NCBI RefSeq assembly: GCF_000308475.2
Contig: NZ_BAFT02000034.1
Span: forward strand, 1 to 64,000
Direction of reading: 5' to 3'
DNA: 64,000 nucleotides
Origin: Nocardia brasiliensis NBRC 14402
GTDB lineage: Bacteria; Actinomycetota; Actinomycetes; Mycobacteriales; Mycobacteriaceae
Positions 1 to 7,711 of the stretch are shown here, one piece after another (within the stretch, counting starts at the first letter, position 1; each line of letters starts with the position of its first letter). A program made the position numbers and the translations under genes. The notes under the pieces were generated by a model, which searched no databases, was not told where the DNA came from, and saw nothing but the letters and a program-made list of their open reading frames with translations.

Positions 1-1191
1 GGGCTGACGCGCGCCGGTGATCTCGATCAGGGTGCGGTCGCCGGGGCGCACCGCGATGCCCTTGATGTCGACGCCGGCTTTGCGGGTCATCGTTTCGACG
101 TCGCGCCGCTCCTCGTCCATCACCAGCGTGACGACCACACCGTCCTCGCCGGCCCGCGCGGTCCGGCCCGCGCGATGCAGGTAGGCCTTCGACTCGGCGG
201 GCGGATCGACATGCACCACAAGGGAAATGCCGTCGACGTGGATGCCGCGCGCGGCGACGTCGGTGGTGACCAGCACCGGCACCGAGCCGTCGGCGAACGC
301 CGCGAGGGTGCGGGTCCGGTTGTTCTGCGCCTTGCCGCCGTGCAGCGCACCGGCCGGGATGCCGACCCCGCGCAGTTGCTTGGCCAGCCGGTCTGCGCCG
401 TGCTTGGTGCGGACGAACATGATGGTCAGGCCCTCGCGCGCGGCGATCTCGGACGCGACGGCGCGCTTGACGAGCTTGTCGCGCACGAAGAGCAGATGGT
501 GGGTCATCGTCGCGACCGACGCGGCGGGCGGCGCGGTCGAATGCGTGACGGGGGAGCGCAGGTAGCGCTTGACGAGCTTGTCCACCTCGCCGTCCAGGGT
601 TGCCGAGAACAGCAGGCGCTGACCGTCTTTCGGGGTCTGGTCGAGCAGCTTGGTGACCTGCGGCAGGAAGCCCATGTCGGCCATGTGATCGGCCTCGTCG
701 AGCGCGGTGATCCGCACGTCGGCGAGCGAGGCGGAGCGCTGCATCACCAGATCGGCGAGCCGGCCCGGGGTGGCGATCAGCAGATCGACGCCGCGGGCGA
801 GGCGGTCGGCCTGCCGCTTGATCGGCGCGCCGCCGACCACCGAGGCGACCCGCAGGCCGAGCGCGAGCGCCGGTGCGTCCAGCGAACGTTCGATCTGCGC
901 GGCCAGCTCGCGGGTGGGCACCAGCACCAGACCGCGGGGGCGGCCCGGCTGGGACGCGGCGCCGGCGAGGCGCGCCAGCATGGGCAGTCCGAAGGCGAGG
1001 GTCTTGCCGGATCCGGTCGGGCCGCGGCCGAGCACATCCTTGCCCGCCAGGGCGTCCGGCACCGTTGCGGCCTGAATGGGGAACGGTGCCTCGATGCCGT
1101 CGCGCCGCAGTGCCTGTACGAGCACGGCGGGCAGGCCCAGGTCCGTAAATGACACGGTGGGCGCCGCGGCGACGGTGGTCGAGGGGGTCAC
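1..1191 (-). CDS. DEAD/DEAH-box ATP-dependent RNA helicase, 3' end cut by window
   Basis: Cytoplasmic RNA helicase that unwinds RNA duplexes using ATP. In the 397 codons present I see the Q motif (about residues 15-40, FTDLGL...FPIQ), Walker A GPTGSGKT (57-64), PTRELA, the DEAD box LDEADHM (about 163), LLFSATL (motif III), VTTDVAARGIHV and HRAGRTARAG (motif VI). The C-terminal tail lies beyond base 1. I chose GTG at 1191 because it follows a weak purine-rich stretch (CGAAAGG) and gives the usual short N-terminus before the Q motif. It is transcribed away from the neighbouring M56 gene with a 185-bp gap, so it probably has its own promoter. Family assignment is certain; the subfamily (RhlE- or CshA-like) is not. 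Confidence 0.95.
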   Translation of the reverse strand, partial: MTPSTTVAAAPTVSFTDLGLPAVLVQALRRDGIEAPFPIQAATVPDALAGKDVLGRGPTGSGKTLAFGLPMLARLAGAASQPGRPRGLVLVPTRELAAQIERSLDAPALALGLRVASVVGGAPIKRQADRLARGVDLLIATPGRLADLVMQRSASLADVRITALDEADHMADMGFLPQVTKLLDQTPKDGQRLLFSATLDGEVDKLVKRYLRSPVTHSTAPPAASVATMTHHLLFVRDKLVKRAVASEIAAREGLTIMFVRTKHGADRLAKQLRGVGIPAGALHGGKAQNNRTRTLAAFADGSVPVLVTTDVAARGIHVDGISLVVHVDPPAESKAYLHRAGRTARAGEDGVVVTLVMDEERRDVETMTRKAGVDIKGIAVRPGDRTLIEITGARQP

Positions 1192-1376
1192 GAGTGGTGT
1201 GTGCCTTTCGTAAGACGGCGTGTTCGCAGGGCAGAACGCGCTGTGCAGAGTGGGTCGGGGCGGTGCACGCTACGGTGCAGCGCGCGCTGCGGACAGCGGG
1301 TTTTCGGGATGCAGCGCGAAGGGGCGATGCGGCCGACCGTTCGGTAGGCCAAGTGTCCAGGATACGTCCTATGAGT

Positions 1377-2315
1377 TCAGCCGCGGAACAGCCGACTCAA
1401 TTCGACCAGCCAAGGTACCGCGACGGCCAGGGTCGGCACGACCAGAATGGCCGCGGAACCGAGGTAGGCGGCGCTGGCGACGCGCACGTCCCCGATCCGC
1501 CCGGTGAGACGCTGGATGCGGATGAGCGTGGTAGGTCCGCCCGCGGCGAGCGCGCCCTGGGGCGCGGTCGACTTGGAACAGGCGACCAGGGCGCGGGCCA
1601 GCGGTTTGGGGCCGGTCACCTTCACCGCGGAATCGTCGGCGAGCAGTTCGATCAGCAGTTTCACCGAACCGAGCGCGGCTTTGCTCCGGACCACCCGCGG
1701 AAACGCCTCGTGTACCGCGGTGAACGCCTCGAGCACCAGGTCGTGCCGGGCGCGCAGGTGCGAACGCTCGTGACTGACGATCGCGGTGATCTCGGCGTCG
1801 TCCAGGTTGGTCAGCGTGCCCTCGCTGATCACCACGCGCTGGCGCAGGCCGGGCAGGCAGTAGGCGATCGGCTCGGTGGCGGCGAGCACGCGGATATCGG
1901 CGGCGCGCCGGTGCGGGCCGCTCTGGTCGAGCAGGTCGACGAGCATCCGATGCCGGGCGCGGCGCCGGCGCGTGTGCACGCCGACCCGGACGATCGCGTA
2001 GATGAGCCGCGCGCCGACCAGCAGTGTGAGCATGAACACGAAGACGTAGGCGAGCCACAGCGGCAGACCGAGCGCGTCGATCTCCCGGGTGGGGGAGGTG
2101 GTGGGCCGGCCGTCCGAACCCGGCACCAGCAGTTCGGCCGCGATGGCCAGTCCGGAGCCGAACGCGCTGAGCACGGCGGCCAGCGCGATCGCCTGCCAGA
2201 GCACGACTGCTGCGCGGGGCGTCCGGTATGTCCAGGTCGCCCGGCTGAGCAGGGCCGGGGCAGGCCCCGCGAGAAGCAATGCGAGACCGGCGAATACCGG
2301 CGCGGTTGCGTTCAT
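1377..2315 (-). CDS. M56 family metallopeptidase (BlaR1-like membrane protease)
   Basis: Integral membrane zinc protease of the BlaR1/MecR1 M56 family, 312 aa. The zinc motif HERSH lies at residues 182-186 within VSHERSHLRARHDL. Hydrophobic segments are visible near residues 5-23, 36-62, 85-110 and at the C-terminus. It has no penicillin-binding sensor domain, like the short mycobacterial homologue beside blaI (Rv1845c, from memory). It lies 40 bp downstream of a blaI remnant on the same strand, the usual blaI-M56 order. The family cleaves BlaI repressor to relieve repression; here the repressor gene is broken, so the protease may be uncoupled from its partner. Confidence 0.88.
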   Translation of the reverse strand: MNATAPVFAGLALLLAGPAPALLSRATWTYRTPRAAVVLWQAIALAAVLSAFGSGLAIAAELLVPGSDGRPTTSPTREIDALGLPLWLAYVFVFMLTLLVGARLIYAIVRVGVHTRRRRARHRMLVDLLDQSGPHRRAADIRVLAATEPIAYCLPGLRQRVVISEGTLTNLDDAEITAIVSHERSHLRARHDLVLEAFTAVHEAFPRVVRSKAALGSVKLLIELLADDSAVKVTGPKPLARALVACSKSTAPQGALAAGGPTTLIRIQRLTGRIGDVRVASAAYLGSAAILVVPTLAVAVPWLVELSRLFRG

Positions 2316-2355
2316 CGACTCAGCTCACTGCGTTGGGGGCAAGGTCACGAGGAGT

Positions 2356-2656
2356 CTACTGCGGTGGCGGTGTGTCCTCGGATGCTTCGAGCTTAGCGAG
2401 TGCCTCCCGCAGCGCGGCAGCCTCATCCTTGCCGACCTGTTCGACGAAGTGCACCAGGGCCGCGGCGCGGCTGCCCGCGGCGTCGGCCTGCTGCAGCGCG
2501 TCGACCATCAAACTGGCCACGAGCTCGTCGCGGGTGTGCACCGGCGCGTACCGGTGCGCGCGGTCATGCCTCGTGCACCTGCCGGACGGTCTGCGGTTCG
2601 TCGGTTGACCACAATTGGTCCATGACCGCTTTCTCGAGTTCACCAAGTCCTGCCAT
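2356..2656 (-). pseudogene. blaI: blaI transcriptional repressor with internal deletion and frameshift
   Basis: From ATG 2656 the reading frame encodes a good BlaI N-terminus (MAGLGELEKAVMDQLW...VRQVHEA) and then hits TGA. The C-terminal half (DRAHRYAPVHTRDELVASLM... to TPPPQ) continues in a different frame. Compared with BlaI/MecI proteins of about 130-140 aa, roughly 30 codons are missing exactly at the join, and only a single base remains between the GCA codon and the GAC codon, so the deletion is about 89 bp and shifts the frame. The missing part holds the recognition helix of the winged helix domain. A 101-codon reading frame starting at GTG 2661 spans the join, but its first third is out-of-frame nonsense. 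A repressor that binds DNA normally is unlikely. Confidence 0.82.
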
Positions 2657-2690
2657 CCCACAATTTTAGGGACTCAACGACGCCGATGCG

Positions 2691-2707
2691 TACTACACGG
2701 TGTCGTA
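2691..2707. promoter_or_regulatory. Candidate BlaI operator (dyad upstream of blaI)
   Basis: The sequence TACTACA-CGG-TGTCGTA is a dyad matching at 6 of 7 pairs, 35 bp upstream of the blaI start. BlaI/MecI repressors bind TACA...TGTA-type dyads, so this is probably the original autoregulatory site. It lies in the only intergenic gap between blaI and the oppositely ended ABC gene. Confidence 0.5.
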
Positions 2708-2727
2708 ACTATGGAATAGCTGGTGTG

Positions 2728-3603
2728 TCATTTGTCATATGCGGCGGATTTGGACATAGCAGGGCCACCTGCTTTACCCACCACGTGCCGGGTGCCGATC
2801 GGCACGATCATGGGCCGCCCGGACACCGGATCCTGCAGCACCGAGGCATCCAGATCGAAGACCTCGCGCAGCAACTGCACGTCGATGATGTCGGCGGGAC
2901 GGCCCTGCGCGACGATCCGGCCGTCGCGCATGACGATCAGCTCGTCGCTGTAGCGGATCGCCAGATTCAGATCGTGCAGCACCATCACCACCGTGCGGCC
3001 CAGTTCGGCGTGCAGCCGGTCGACCAGGTCGAGCACGTCCACCGCGTGCGCGAGGTCGAGATAGGTGGTCGGCTCGTCGAGCAGCAAAATATCGGTGCCC
3101 TGCGCGAGCGCCATCGAGATCCAGGCGCGCTGGCGCTGGCCGCCGGACAACTCGTCGAGCGCGCGATCGGCGAGATCGGCGATGCCGGTCTGCTCCAGCG
3201 CGGTCATCACCTCGGCTTCGTCGTCCACCGACCACTGCCGGAACCAGGACTGGTGCGGATGCCGGCCGCGCGCGACGAGATCGGCGACGGTGAGGCCCTC
3301 CGGCGCGACCGGCGACTGCGGCAGCATGCCGATCACCCGGGCCACGTCCTTGGTCTTCATCGTCGAAATGGCCTTGCCGTCCAACAGCACTCGGCCCTGC
3401 TGCGGGCGCAGCAGCCGGCCGAGCGAACGCAGCAGGGTCGACTTGCCGCACCCGTTCGGGCCGATCACGGTGGTGATCACGCCGGGCGCGATGTCGAGGG
3501 TGAGGCCGTCGACGATCACCCGGTCGCCGTAGCCGAGGCTGACGTCGACGGCGGCGAGCCGAGTCGGCGCCGGCTGCCTGCCGTCCGCGGCATCTGTGGT
3601 CAT
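2728..3603 (-). CDS. Siderophore/iron ABC transporter ATP-binding protein (FecE/FepC-like)
   Basis: Cytoplasmic ATPase that powers import of ferric siderophores through the two permeases encoded just upstream. It shows Walker A GPNGCGKST (48-56), the Q-loop near MLPQSPVAPEG (93-103), signature LSGGQRQR (152-159), Walker B LLLDEPTT (174-180) and the H-loop VLHDLN. The spacing MKTKDVARVIGMLPQ and the LxDLAHAVDVLDLV segment are typical of FepC/FecE. ATG 3603 overlaps the preceding permease stop in an ATGA arrangement, so translation is coupled. It is the last gene of the operon starting at 5728 and is presumably repressed by iron through the IdeR box at 5773. Confidence 0.93.
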   Translation of the reverse strand: MTTDAADGRQPAPTRLAAVDVSLGYGDRVIVDGLTLDIAPGVITTVIGPNGCGKSTLLRSLGRLLRPQQGRVLLDGKAISTMKTKDVARVIGMLPQSPVAPEGLTVADLVARGRHPHQSWFRQWSVDDEAEVMTALEQTGIADLADRALDELSGGQRQRAWISMALAQGTDILLLDEPTTYLDLAHAVDVLDLVDRLHAELGRTVVMVLHDLNLAIRYSDELIVMRDGRIVAQGRPADIIDVQLLREVFDLDASVLQDPVSGRPMIVPIGTRHVVGKAGGPAMSKSAAYDK

Positions 3604-4685
3604 GACAGCGTCGCCTTCCGATTCATTCGCACGAGCAGATAGAGCAGGAACGGGCCGCCCAGCCCGGCGGTGACGATGCCGACCGGAAGGTCGGCGGGGA
3701 ACACCGAGCGGGACGCGATATCCGCGCCGACCACCAGGATGGCACCGACGAGCGCCGACCCGATCAGCGGTTCGCCAGGGGTGCGCAGCAGCCGGCGGGC
3801 GATCTGCGGGGCGGCCAGCGCGACGAAGGCCACGGGCCCGACGGCCGCGGTCGCCACCGAGGAGCTGACCACCGCCGCGCCGATCAGGATCGCCTGCTGG
3901 GTCTGGATGCGCACGCCGAGCGAGCGGGTCGTGTCGGTGCCGAGCCGCAGCGCGGCCAGCGTGCGGGCCGAGCCGAGCGCGACCAGCACCACCACGGCGA
4001 GTGCGAATGCCGCTGGGAGCAAACGGGATCGATCGGCGTTGTTGAGAGATCCGTTGAGCCACAACTGGACCAGCTGCGCGTCCTGCAGCGTGGCCCGGGT
4101 GATCAACCAGCTGATGCCCGCCAGCAGCACGGCATTGATGCCGACGCCGACCAGGACCAGCCGCAGCCCGGTGACACCCTGATCGCCGGTGGGGCTGCGT
4201 CCCCAGGCCAGCAGGTAGATGGCCGCGGCGGTGAGCAGGCCACCGGTGAGCGCGGCCAGTGGTGCGCCGATGGTCGCGGCCAGGCCGGTGCCGCCCGCGC
4301 CGACGATCACCGTCACCGCGCCGAGGCTGGCGCCCGTGGTGATGCCGAGCATGTCCGGCGCGGCCAGCGGATTGTGCAGGATCGACTGCGTGATCGCGCC
4401 CGAAAGGCCAAGGGCCGCACCGACGACCAGGGCGGTCAGCGCCCGGGGCAGGCGCGAATCCAGGACGATGAAGCGCTGCGAGCGGGTGCCGCCGCCGGAC
4501 AGCACGTCGAGCACCCGGCCGAGGGGGATATGCGAGTCGCCGGTGGCGATGTCGAGGCAGAACAGCAGCAGCATCGCCGCGGCCAGTGCGACGACGATCA
4601 GCACCATGGCCGGACGCAGCACGAGCGAGACCGGGCCGACGCGCAGGGCCGGGCGCGCGCTGCGGGTTTTCAACGAGACGGTCAC
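3600..4685 (-). CDS. Iron-siderophore ABC transporter permease (FecCD family), second subunit
   Basis: Polytopic inner-membrane permease of the FecCD/BtuC family (361 aa) that forms the translocation path with the adjacent permease. It contains the family segments GAALGLSGAITQSILHNPLA and TTGASLGAV, and near the C-terminus GPVAFVALAAPQIARRL, with about ten hydrophobic helices. GTG 4685 overlaps the stop of the upstream permease as GTGA, and its own stop overlaps the ATPase start. No substrate-binding lipoprotein gene is present here, so the importer must borrow one from elsewhere. Confidence 0.92.
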   Translation of the reverse strand: MTVSLKTRSARPALRVGPVSLVLRPAMVLIVVALAAAMLLLFCLDIATGDSHIPLGRVLDVLSGGGTRSQRFIVLDSRLPRALTALVVGAALGLSGAITQSILHNPLAAPDMLGITTGASLGAVTVIVGAGGTGLAATIGAPLAALTGGLLTAAAIYLLAWGRSPTGDQGVTGLRLVLVGVGINAVLLAGISWLITRATLQDAQLVQLWLNGSLNNADRSRLLPAAFALAVVVLVALGSARTLAALRLGTDTTRSLGVRIQTQQAILIGAAVVSSSVATAAVGPVAFVALAAPQIARRLLRTPGEPLIGSALVGAILVVGADIASRSVFPADLPVGIVTAGLGGPFLLYLLVRMNRKATLS

Positions 4686-5728
4686 AGGCTCACCAGATTT
4701 CGACGGCGCACGAACGCGATGAAGCAGGGCGCGCCGATCAGGGCGAGCATGACGCCGACCTGGAGTTCGCCGGGCCGGGCGACCACTCGCCCGACGATAT
4801 CGGCGACCATCAGCAGGATCGCGCCGATCAACCCGGAATACGGGATCATCCAACGGAAGTCGGGCCCGGTCACGACGCGCGCGATATGCGGCACGATCAA
4901 ACCGAGGAAGGCGATCGGCCCGACCGCCGCGGTGGCCGCGCCGGAGAGCAGCACCACCGCGGCCAGCCCGAGGGCGCGGCTGCGGCCGATGTTCACCCCG
5001 AGTCCGCGCGCCACCTCGTCGCCGAGGCTCAGCAGGTTCAAGCCGGGCGAGGCGATCACGGCGAGCACGACGCCGGACGCGAGGAACGGCAGCACCTGCC
5101 ACAGCACCGTGGCGTCGCGGCCCGCGATGGTGCCGACCACCCAGAAGCGGTAGGTGTCCAGCGCGGTGGCGTCCAGCAGCACCACGGCCTGGGTCATGGC
5201 TTGCAGGAAGGCGGTGACGGCCGCGCCGGCCAGCACCAGGCTCAGCGGGCTGGCCTTGCCGCCGCCGACGGCCGAGGCGCCGAACACGACGACCCCCGCG
5301 AGCAACGCCCCGACGAACGCGAACCAGATGTACTGGTTGGGTGTGGTGAAGCCGAAGAGATAGATGCTGAGCGCGGCGAAAAAGCCTGCGCCCGCGTTCA
5401 ATCCGAGCAGGCCGGCGTCGGCGAGCGGGTTGCGGGTGTAACCCTGGATGAGCGCGCCCGCCATGCCGAGCGCCACGCCGGTGGCGAGCGCCAGTGCGGT
5501 GCGTGGCAGCCGGAGCCCCCGGACGATCTCCTCGGCGGTGGATCCGGCGGGGCAGCTGAACGGGCCACCCGCGCAGGTGAGGGCGTGCTGCACGGCGTCG
5601 TAGACGGTGCCGGGCGAGAGCGACCTGGTCCCGATCGCGACGCTCGCGATCGTGGTGAGCAGGAGCAGCGCGGTCAGGACGAGAAGTCCGGTCAGACGCC
5701 GCCGCCGTGCGGTCCCAAGCGTGGTCAC
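4682..5728 (-). CDS. Iron-siderophore ABC transporter permease (FecCD family), first subunit
   Basis: FecCD/BtuC-type permease of 348 aa and first gene of the importer operon. Recognisable features are the N-terminal TM helix after MTTLGTARRRRLTG, LRLPRTALALATGVALGMAGALIQG, the NPLADAGLLGLNAG loop, and GPIAFLGLIVPHIAR near the C-terminus, which contacts the ATPase. GTG 5728 is preceded by AGGAG about 12 bases upstream. It diverges from the FhuF-like gene across a 109-bp region with an IdeR-type iron box, so expression should rise under iron limitation. The residues do not reveal which siderophore is carried. Confidence 0.92.
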   Translation of the reverse strand: MTTLGTARRRRLTGLLVLTALLLLTTIASVAIGTRSLSPGTVYDAVQHALTCAGGPFSCPAGSTAEEIVRGLRLPRTALALATGVALGMAGALIQGYTRNPLADAGLLGLNAGAGFFAALSIYLFGFTTPNQYIWFAFVGALLAGVVVFGASAVGGGKASPLSLVLAGAAVTAFLQAMTQAVVLLDATALDTYRFWVVGTIAGRDATVLWQVLPFLASGVVLAVIASPGLNLLSLGDEVARGLGVNIGRSRALGLAAVVLLSGAATAAVGPIAFLGLIVPHIARVVTGPDFRWMIPYSGLIGAILLMVADIVGRVVARPGELQVGVMLALIGAPCFIAFVRRRNLVSL

Positions 5729-5772
5729 GGTGACGAACTACTCCTGATTCGGTCTGGCACAGTACTGATTGG

Positions 5773-5791
5773 TCTGGTAAGCCTAACCTAT
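5773..5791. promoter_or_regulatory. IdeR/DtxR iron box between divergent iron-transport genes
   Basis: The 19-mer TCTGGTAAGCCTAACCTAT matches 16 of 19 positions of the IdeR consensus TWAGGTWAGSCTWACCTWA. It lies 45 bp upstream of the permease start (5728, minus) and 47 bp upstream of the FhuF-like start (5838, plus), where Fe-IdeR would block both promoters. Confidence 0.8.
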
Positions 5792-5837
5792 CTTGCTGTA
5801 CCCACCGCGACGGCCAACCCCTCAGGAGGTTCGCGCA

Positions 5838-6548
5838 ATGCCAGAGCTCATGACCACCTGCCCGCCACGCCATACGACCATGGCGTTCGATCACGCCTGT
5901 GCCAGGTTGCGCGCGTTGCAGCCTGAACATCCGCGCGTGTACGCGGTGGCGGCGATGGCTGAGCAGGGCAAGCGGCGCTGGTGGCGGCTGGCCGACGGGG
6001 TGCGGGAGGGGCGCATCGAGCTGATGTACCGGCGGCACGCGGCCGAGATGATCCGCGCCGACGTGGCGGCGGAGGTGGTGGCCACCGCGCTCATCCACGC
6101 GGTGGTCGGCCGGGTGACCGCGCTGCTGGTCTCGGAGGGGCGGGCCTGGGATCCGGGGCTGGAGAACCTGTGGATCCACACCGACAACGACGGCGGCATC
6201 GACTGGGCGGGCCTGGGCGACACCACGATTCGCGTGGTCGACGGCGATGCGCTGGCGCGTGAGCCGGGTGTGGTGGCGCTGCCGTGCGAGGGTGCGATGT
6301 ACGTCTGGCTCGCGCATCGGTGCGAACCCTCGCTGACGCTCATCCAGTCGAGCATGGCGCGATACTCGGGTCTGAACCCGCGGCGCTTCTGGCAGCTCGT
6401 CGGCGAATCCATCGCGGGCGCTTCGACTTACGTGCCGGACCTGGCGCGGACCGACGCGGTGGTCGGCACCCGGCGTGGTCAGGGCCTGTTGGCGGCGCTG
6501 GAGCGCCGGGGATTGCCGGTGCGTCGCACGACGGGCTTGCTTACTTAG
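5838..6548 (+). CDS. FhuF-like protein of an iron-uptake locus, function uncertain
   Basis: A 236-aa soluble protein. The start at ATG 5838 is fixed by AGGAGG at 5824-5829. Divergent pairing with the FecCD importer across an IdeR box suggests a role in iron release from siderophores. The general layout (HPRVYAVAAMAEQGKRRWW near the N-terminus, ARYSGLNPRRFWQLVGESIAGA near the C-terminus) recalls actinobacterial FhuF/IucA-C-terminal-like proteins. The C-terminal Cys-Cys-x10-Cys-x2-Cys cluster that holds 2Fe-2S in true FhuF is absent; only a few scattered cysteines remain. It may therefore be a non-redox paralogue. Family assignment is tentative; membership of the iron regulon is better supported. 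Confidence 0.55.
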   Translation: MPELMTTCPPRHTTMAFDHACARLRALQPEHPRVYAVAAMAEQGKRRWWRLADGVREGRIELMYRRHAAEMIRADVAAEVVATALIHAVVGRVTALLVSEGRAWDPGLENLWIHTDNDGGIDWAGLGDTTIRVVDGDALAREPGVVALPCEGAMYVWLAHRCEPSLTLIQSSMARYSGLNPRRFWQLVGESIAGASTYVPDLARTDAVVGTRRGQGLLAALERRGLPVRRTTGLLT

Positions 6549-6566
6549 GTAAGCCTGACCTATACT
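6537..6566 (+). promoter_or_regulatory. Iron-controlled promoter with second IdeR box
   Basis: A -35-like TTGCTT (6537-6542) and -10 TATACT (6561-6566) are 18 bp apart. An IdeR box TTAGGTAAGCCTGACCTAT (6545-6563, 17 of 19 consensus positions) fills the spacer and overlaps the -10. The promoter lies over the 3' end of the FhuF-like gene and points right, where no gene starts for almost 300 bp. Confidence 0.72.
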
Positions 6567-6572
6567 CATAAC

Positions 6573-6672
6573 CGGCGTAAGGATTGAGCGAGAGTCCCGA
6601 GGGCTGCGGTGACCCCCGATCCATTGCCGCTGAGGGCCTCACCTCCGGGTGGGGCCCTCAGCTCTGTCTGCT
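6573..6672 (+). ncRNA. Candidate IdeR-regulated small RNA (about 95 nt)
   Basis: Transcription from the IdeR-box promoter would begin near 6573 and meet a strong hairpin at 6630-6661. No ATG or GTG ORF with a ribosome binding site lies between. Besides the terminator, GCGGT (6606-6610) and GCCGC can pair around a loop containing CCCCC; C-rich loops are typical target-binding regions of actinobacterial sRNAs. Mycobacteria have an iron-responsive sRNA (MrsI), so the arrangement has a precedent, but I see no clear primary-sequence match. An attenuated leader of the downstream carbonic anhydrase gene is the main alternative. Confidence 0.45.
6630..6661 (+). terminator. Strong hairpin terminator
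   Basis: CTGAGGGCCTCACC (6630-6643) pairs with GGTGGGGCCCTCAG (6648-6661): 14 bp with one T-G wobble and a TCCG tetraloop. A moderately T-rich tail (CTCTGTCTGCTGT) follows. This is among the most stable hairpins I see in the window. The next 197 bp up to the carbonic anhydrase gene hold nothing I recognise. Confidence 0.7.
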
Positions 6673-6858
6673 GTGACCTATGTCGCTCGGTTCGCCTCTG
6701 GCGTGGCGCGAATTCCCGGGTCTAGTGTCGGACGCCGTCGCGGACGTGAATTCTCCTGAACCCCTGGGGGATTCGTCCGATTTCGAGTCGCCGACCATCC
6801 GTTTGCGCTGTCCTGCAGACCTTCTCGGCTACTCATCGCGTGCCGAGGAGTGTGCCGG

Positions 6859-7668
6859 GTGCTCGTCCGAAGATTCTCACGTCGTCGTTGTCTCGCGGGC
6901 CTCACCGCCGCGGCGGCGCTGCTACTCGTCTCCGCGTGCGGTGGCCACGATCCGCAATTGCGTAGTCACGTGGCGACACCCAGCGGCCCGCACTGGGATT
7001 ACGACGCCGAAGGCCCCGACCACTGGGCCGACCTCGACCACGCCTACCTGACCTGTCAGAACGGCCACGAACAGTCGCCGATCGACCTGCCGAGCCACAC
7101 CCGGCTCGAACCGGACGAGCACATCGACATCGACTATGCGACGGTGCCCGCGCTCGAACTGGTCAACAACGGGCACACTGTGCAGGCCAATCTCCCCGCG
7201 GGCAATGGGAATCGGCTCGTCATCGGGGGTGCGGAGTTCGAACTGGCTCAGTTCCACTTCCACCTGCCGAGCGAGCACACCGTCGACGGCGCGGGCACCG
7301 CGATGGAGTTGCACCTCGTGCACAAGAACGGCGCGGGCGCTTTGGCAGTGCTCGGCGTGCTGCTGCAGGCCGCGGCCGGGCCGTCGGTCCTCGACCCGAT
7401 CCTCGCGGCCGCACCGGCGGCGCCGGGTGTCCCGGCCGCGGCCGCCGGTCTCGACCTGCGTGCCCTGCTGCCCGCCGACCTGGACCAATTCCGGTATCGC
7501 GGCTCGCTCACCACGCCGCCCTGTAGTGAAGGCGTCTCCTGGACCGTGCTGGAGCATCCGGTCGCGGTGGGGTCGGCCGGCGTCGATCGTTACCGGACGT
7601 TGTTCGCGCACAGCAATCGTCCGACGCAACCGCTGTACGGCCGGGCGGTCACGCTGGCGGGCAATTGA
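6859..7668 (+). CDS. Alpha-class carbonic anhydrase, lipoprotein
   Basis: Zinc enzyme that interconverts CO2 and bicarbonate at the cell surface. A twin-Arg-rich N-terminus and hydrophobic stretch end in the lipobox LVSAC (Cys27). The alpha-CA fold is clear: HWDY...W, NGHEQSPIDL, zinc ligands His133 and His135 in QFHFH and His152 in ELHLVHKN, then YRGSLTTPPCSEGVSW. GTG 6859 is preferred over GTG 6850 because GAGGAG at 6845-6850 is then 8 bases upstream. Bicarbonate from this enzyme could buffer the ammonia made by the urease encoded 0.6 kb downstream. Confidence 0.93.
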   Translation: MLVRRFSRRRCLAGLTAAAALLLVSACGGHDPQLRSHVATPSGPHWDYDAEGPDHWADLDHAYLTCQNGHEQSPIDLPSHTRLEPDEHIDIDYATVPALELVNNGHTVQANLPAGNGNRLVIGGAEFELAQFHFHLPSEHTVDGAGTAMELHLVHKNGAGALAVLGVLLQAAAGPSVLDPILAAAPAAPGVPAAAAGLDLRALLPADLDQFRYRGSLTTPPCSEGVSWTVLEHPVAVGSAGVDRYRTLFAHSNRPTQPLYGRAVTLAGN

Positions 7669-7711
7669 GCCAGCGGAGTTCCTCGGCAACCGCTGTGCAA
7701 CAGTGGACGTC

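Noticed and set aside
175..1152. 325-codon open frame on the plus strand
   Set aside because: It is antisense to a clear DEAD-box helicase; its translation is low-complexity Arg/Gly/Asp-rich and matches nothing.
2356..2661. 101-aa intact protein from GTG 2661
   Set aside because: Its first 30 residues are the blaI N-terminus read out of frame; only the C-terminal part is BlaI.
4686..6569. Very long minus-strand frame upstream of the second permease (to 6569)
   Set aside because: It crosses the first permease in the wrong frame, the IdeR box and the FhuF-like gene antisense; only its last 361 codons are real.
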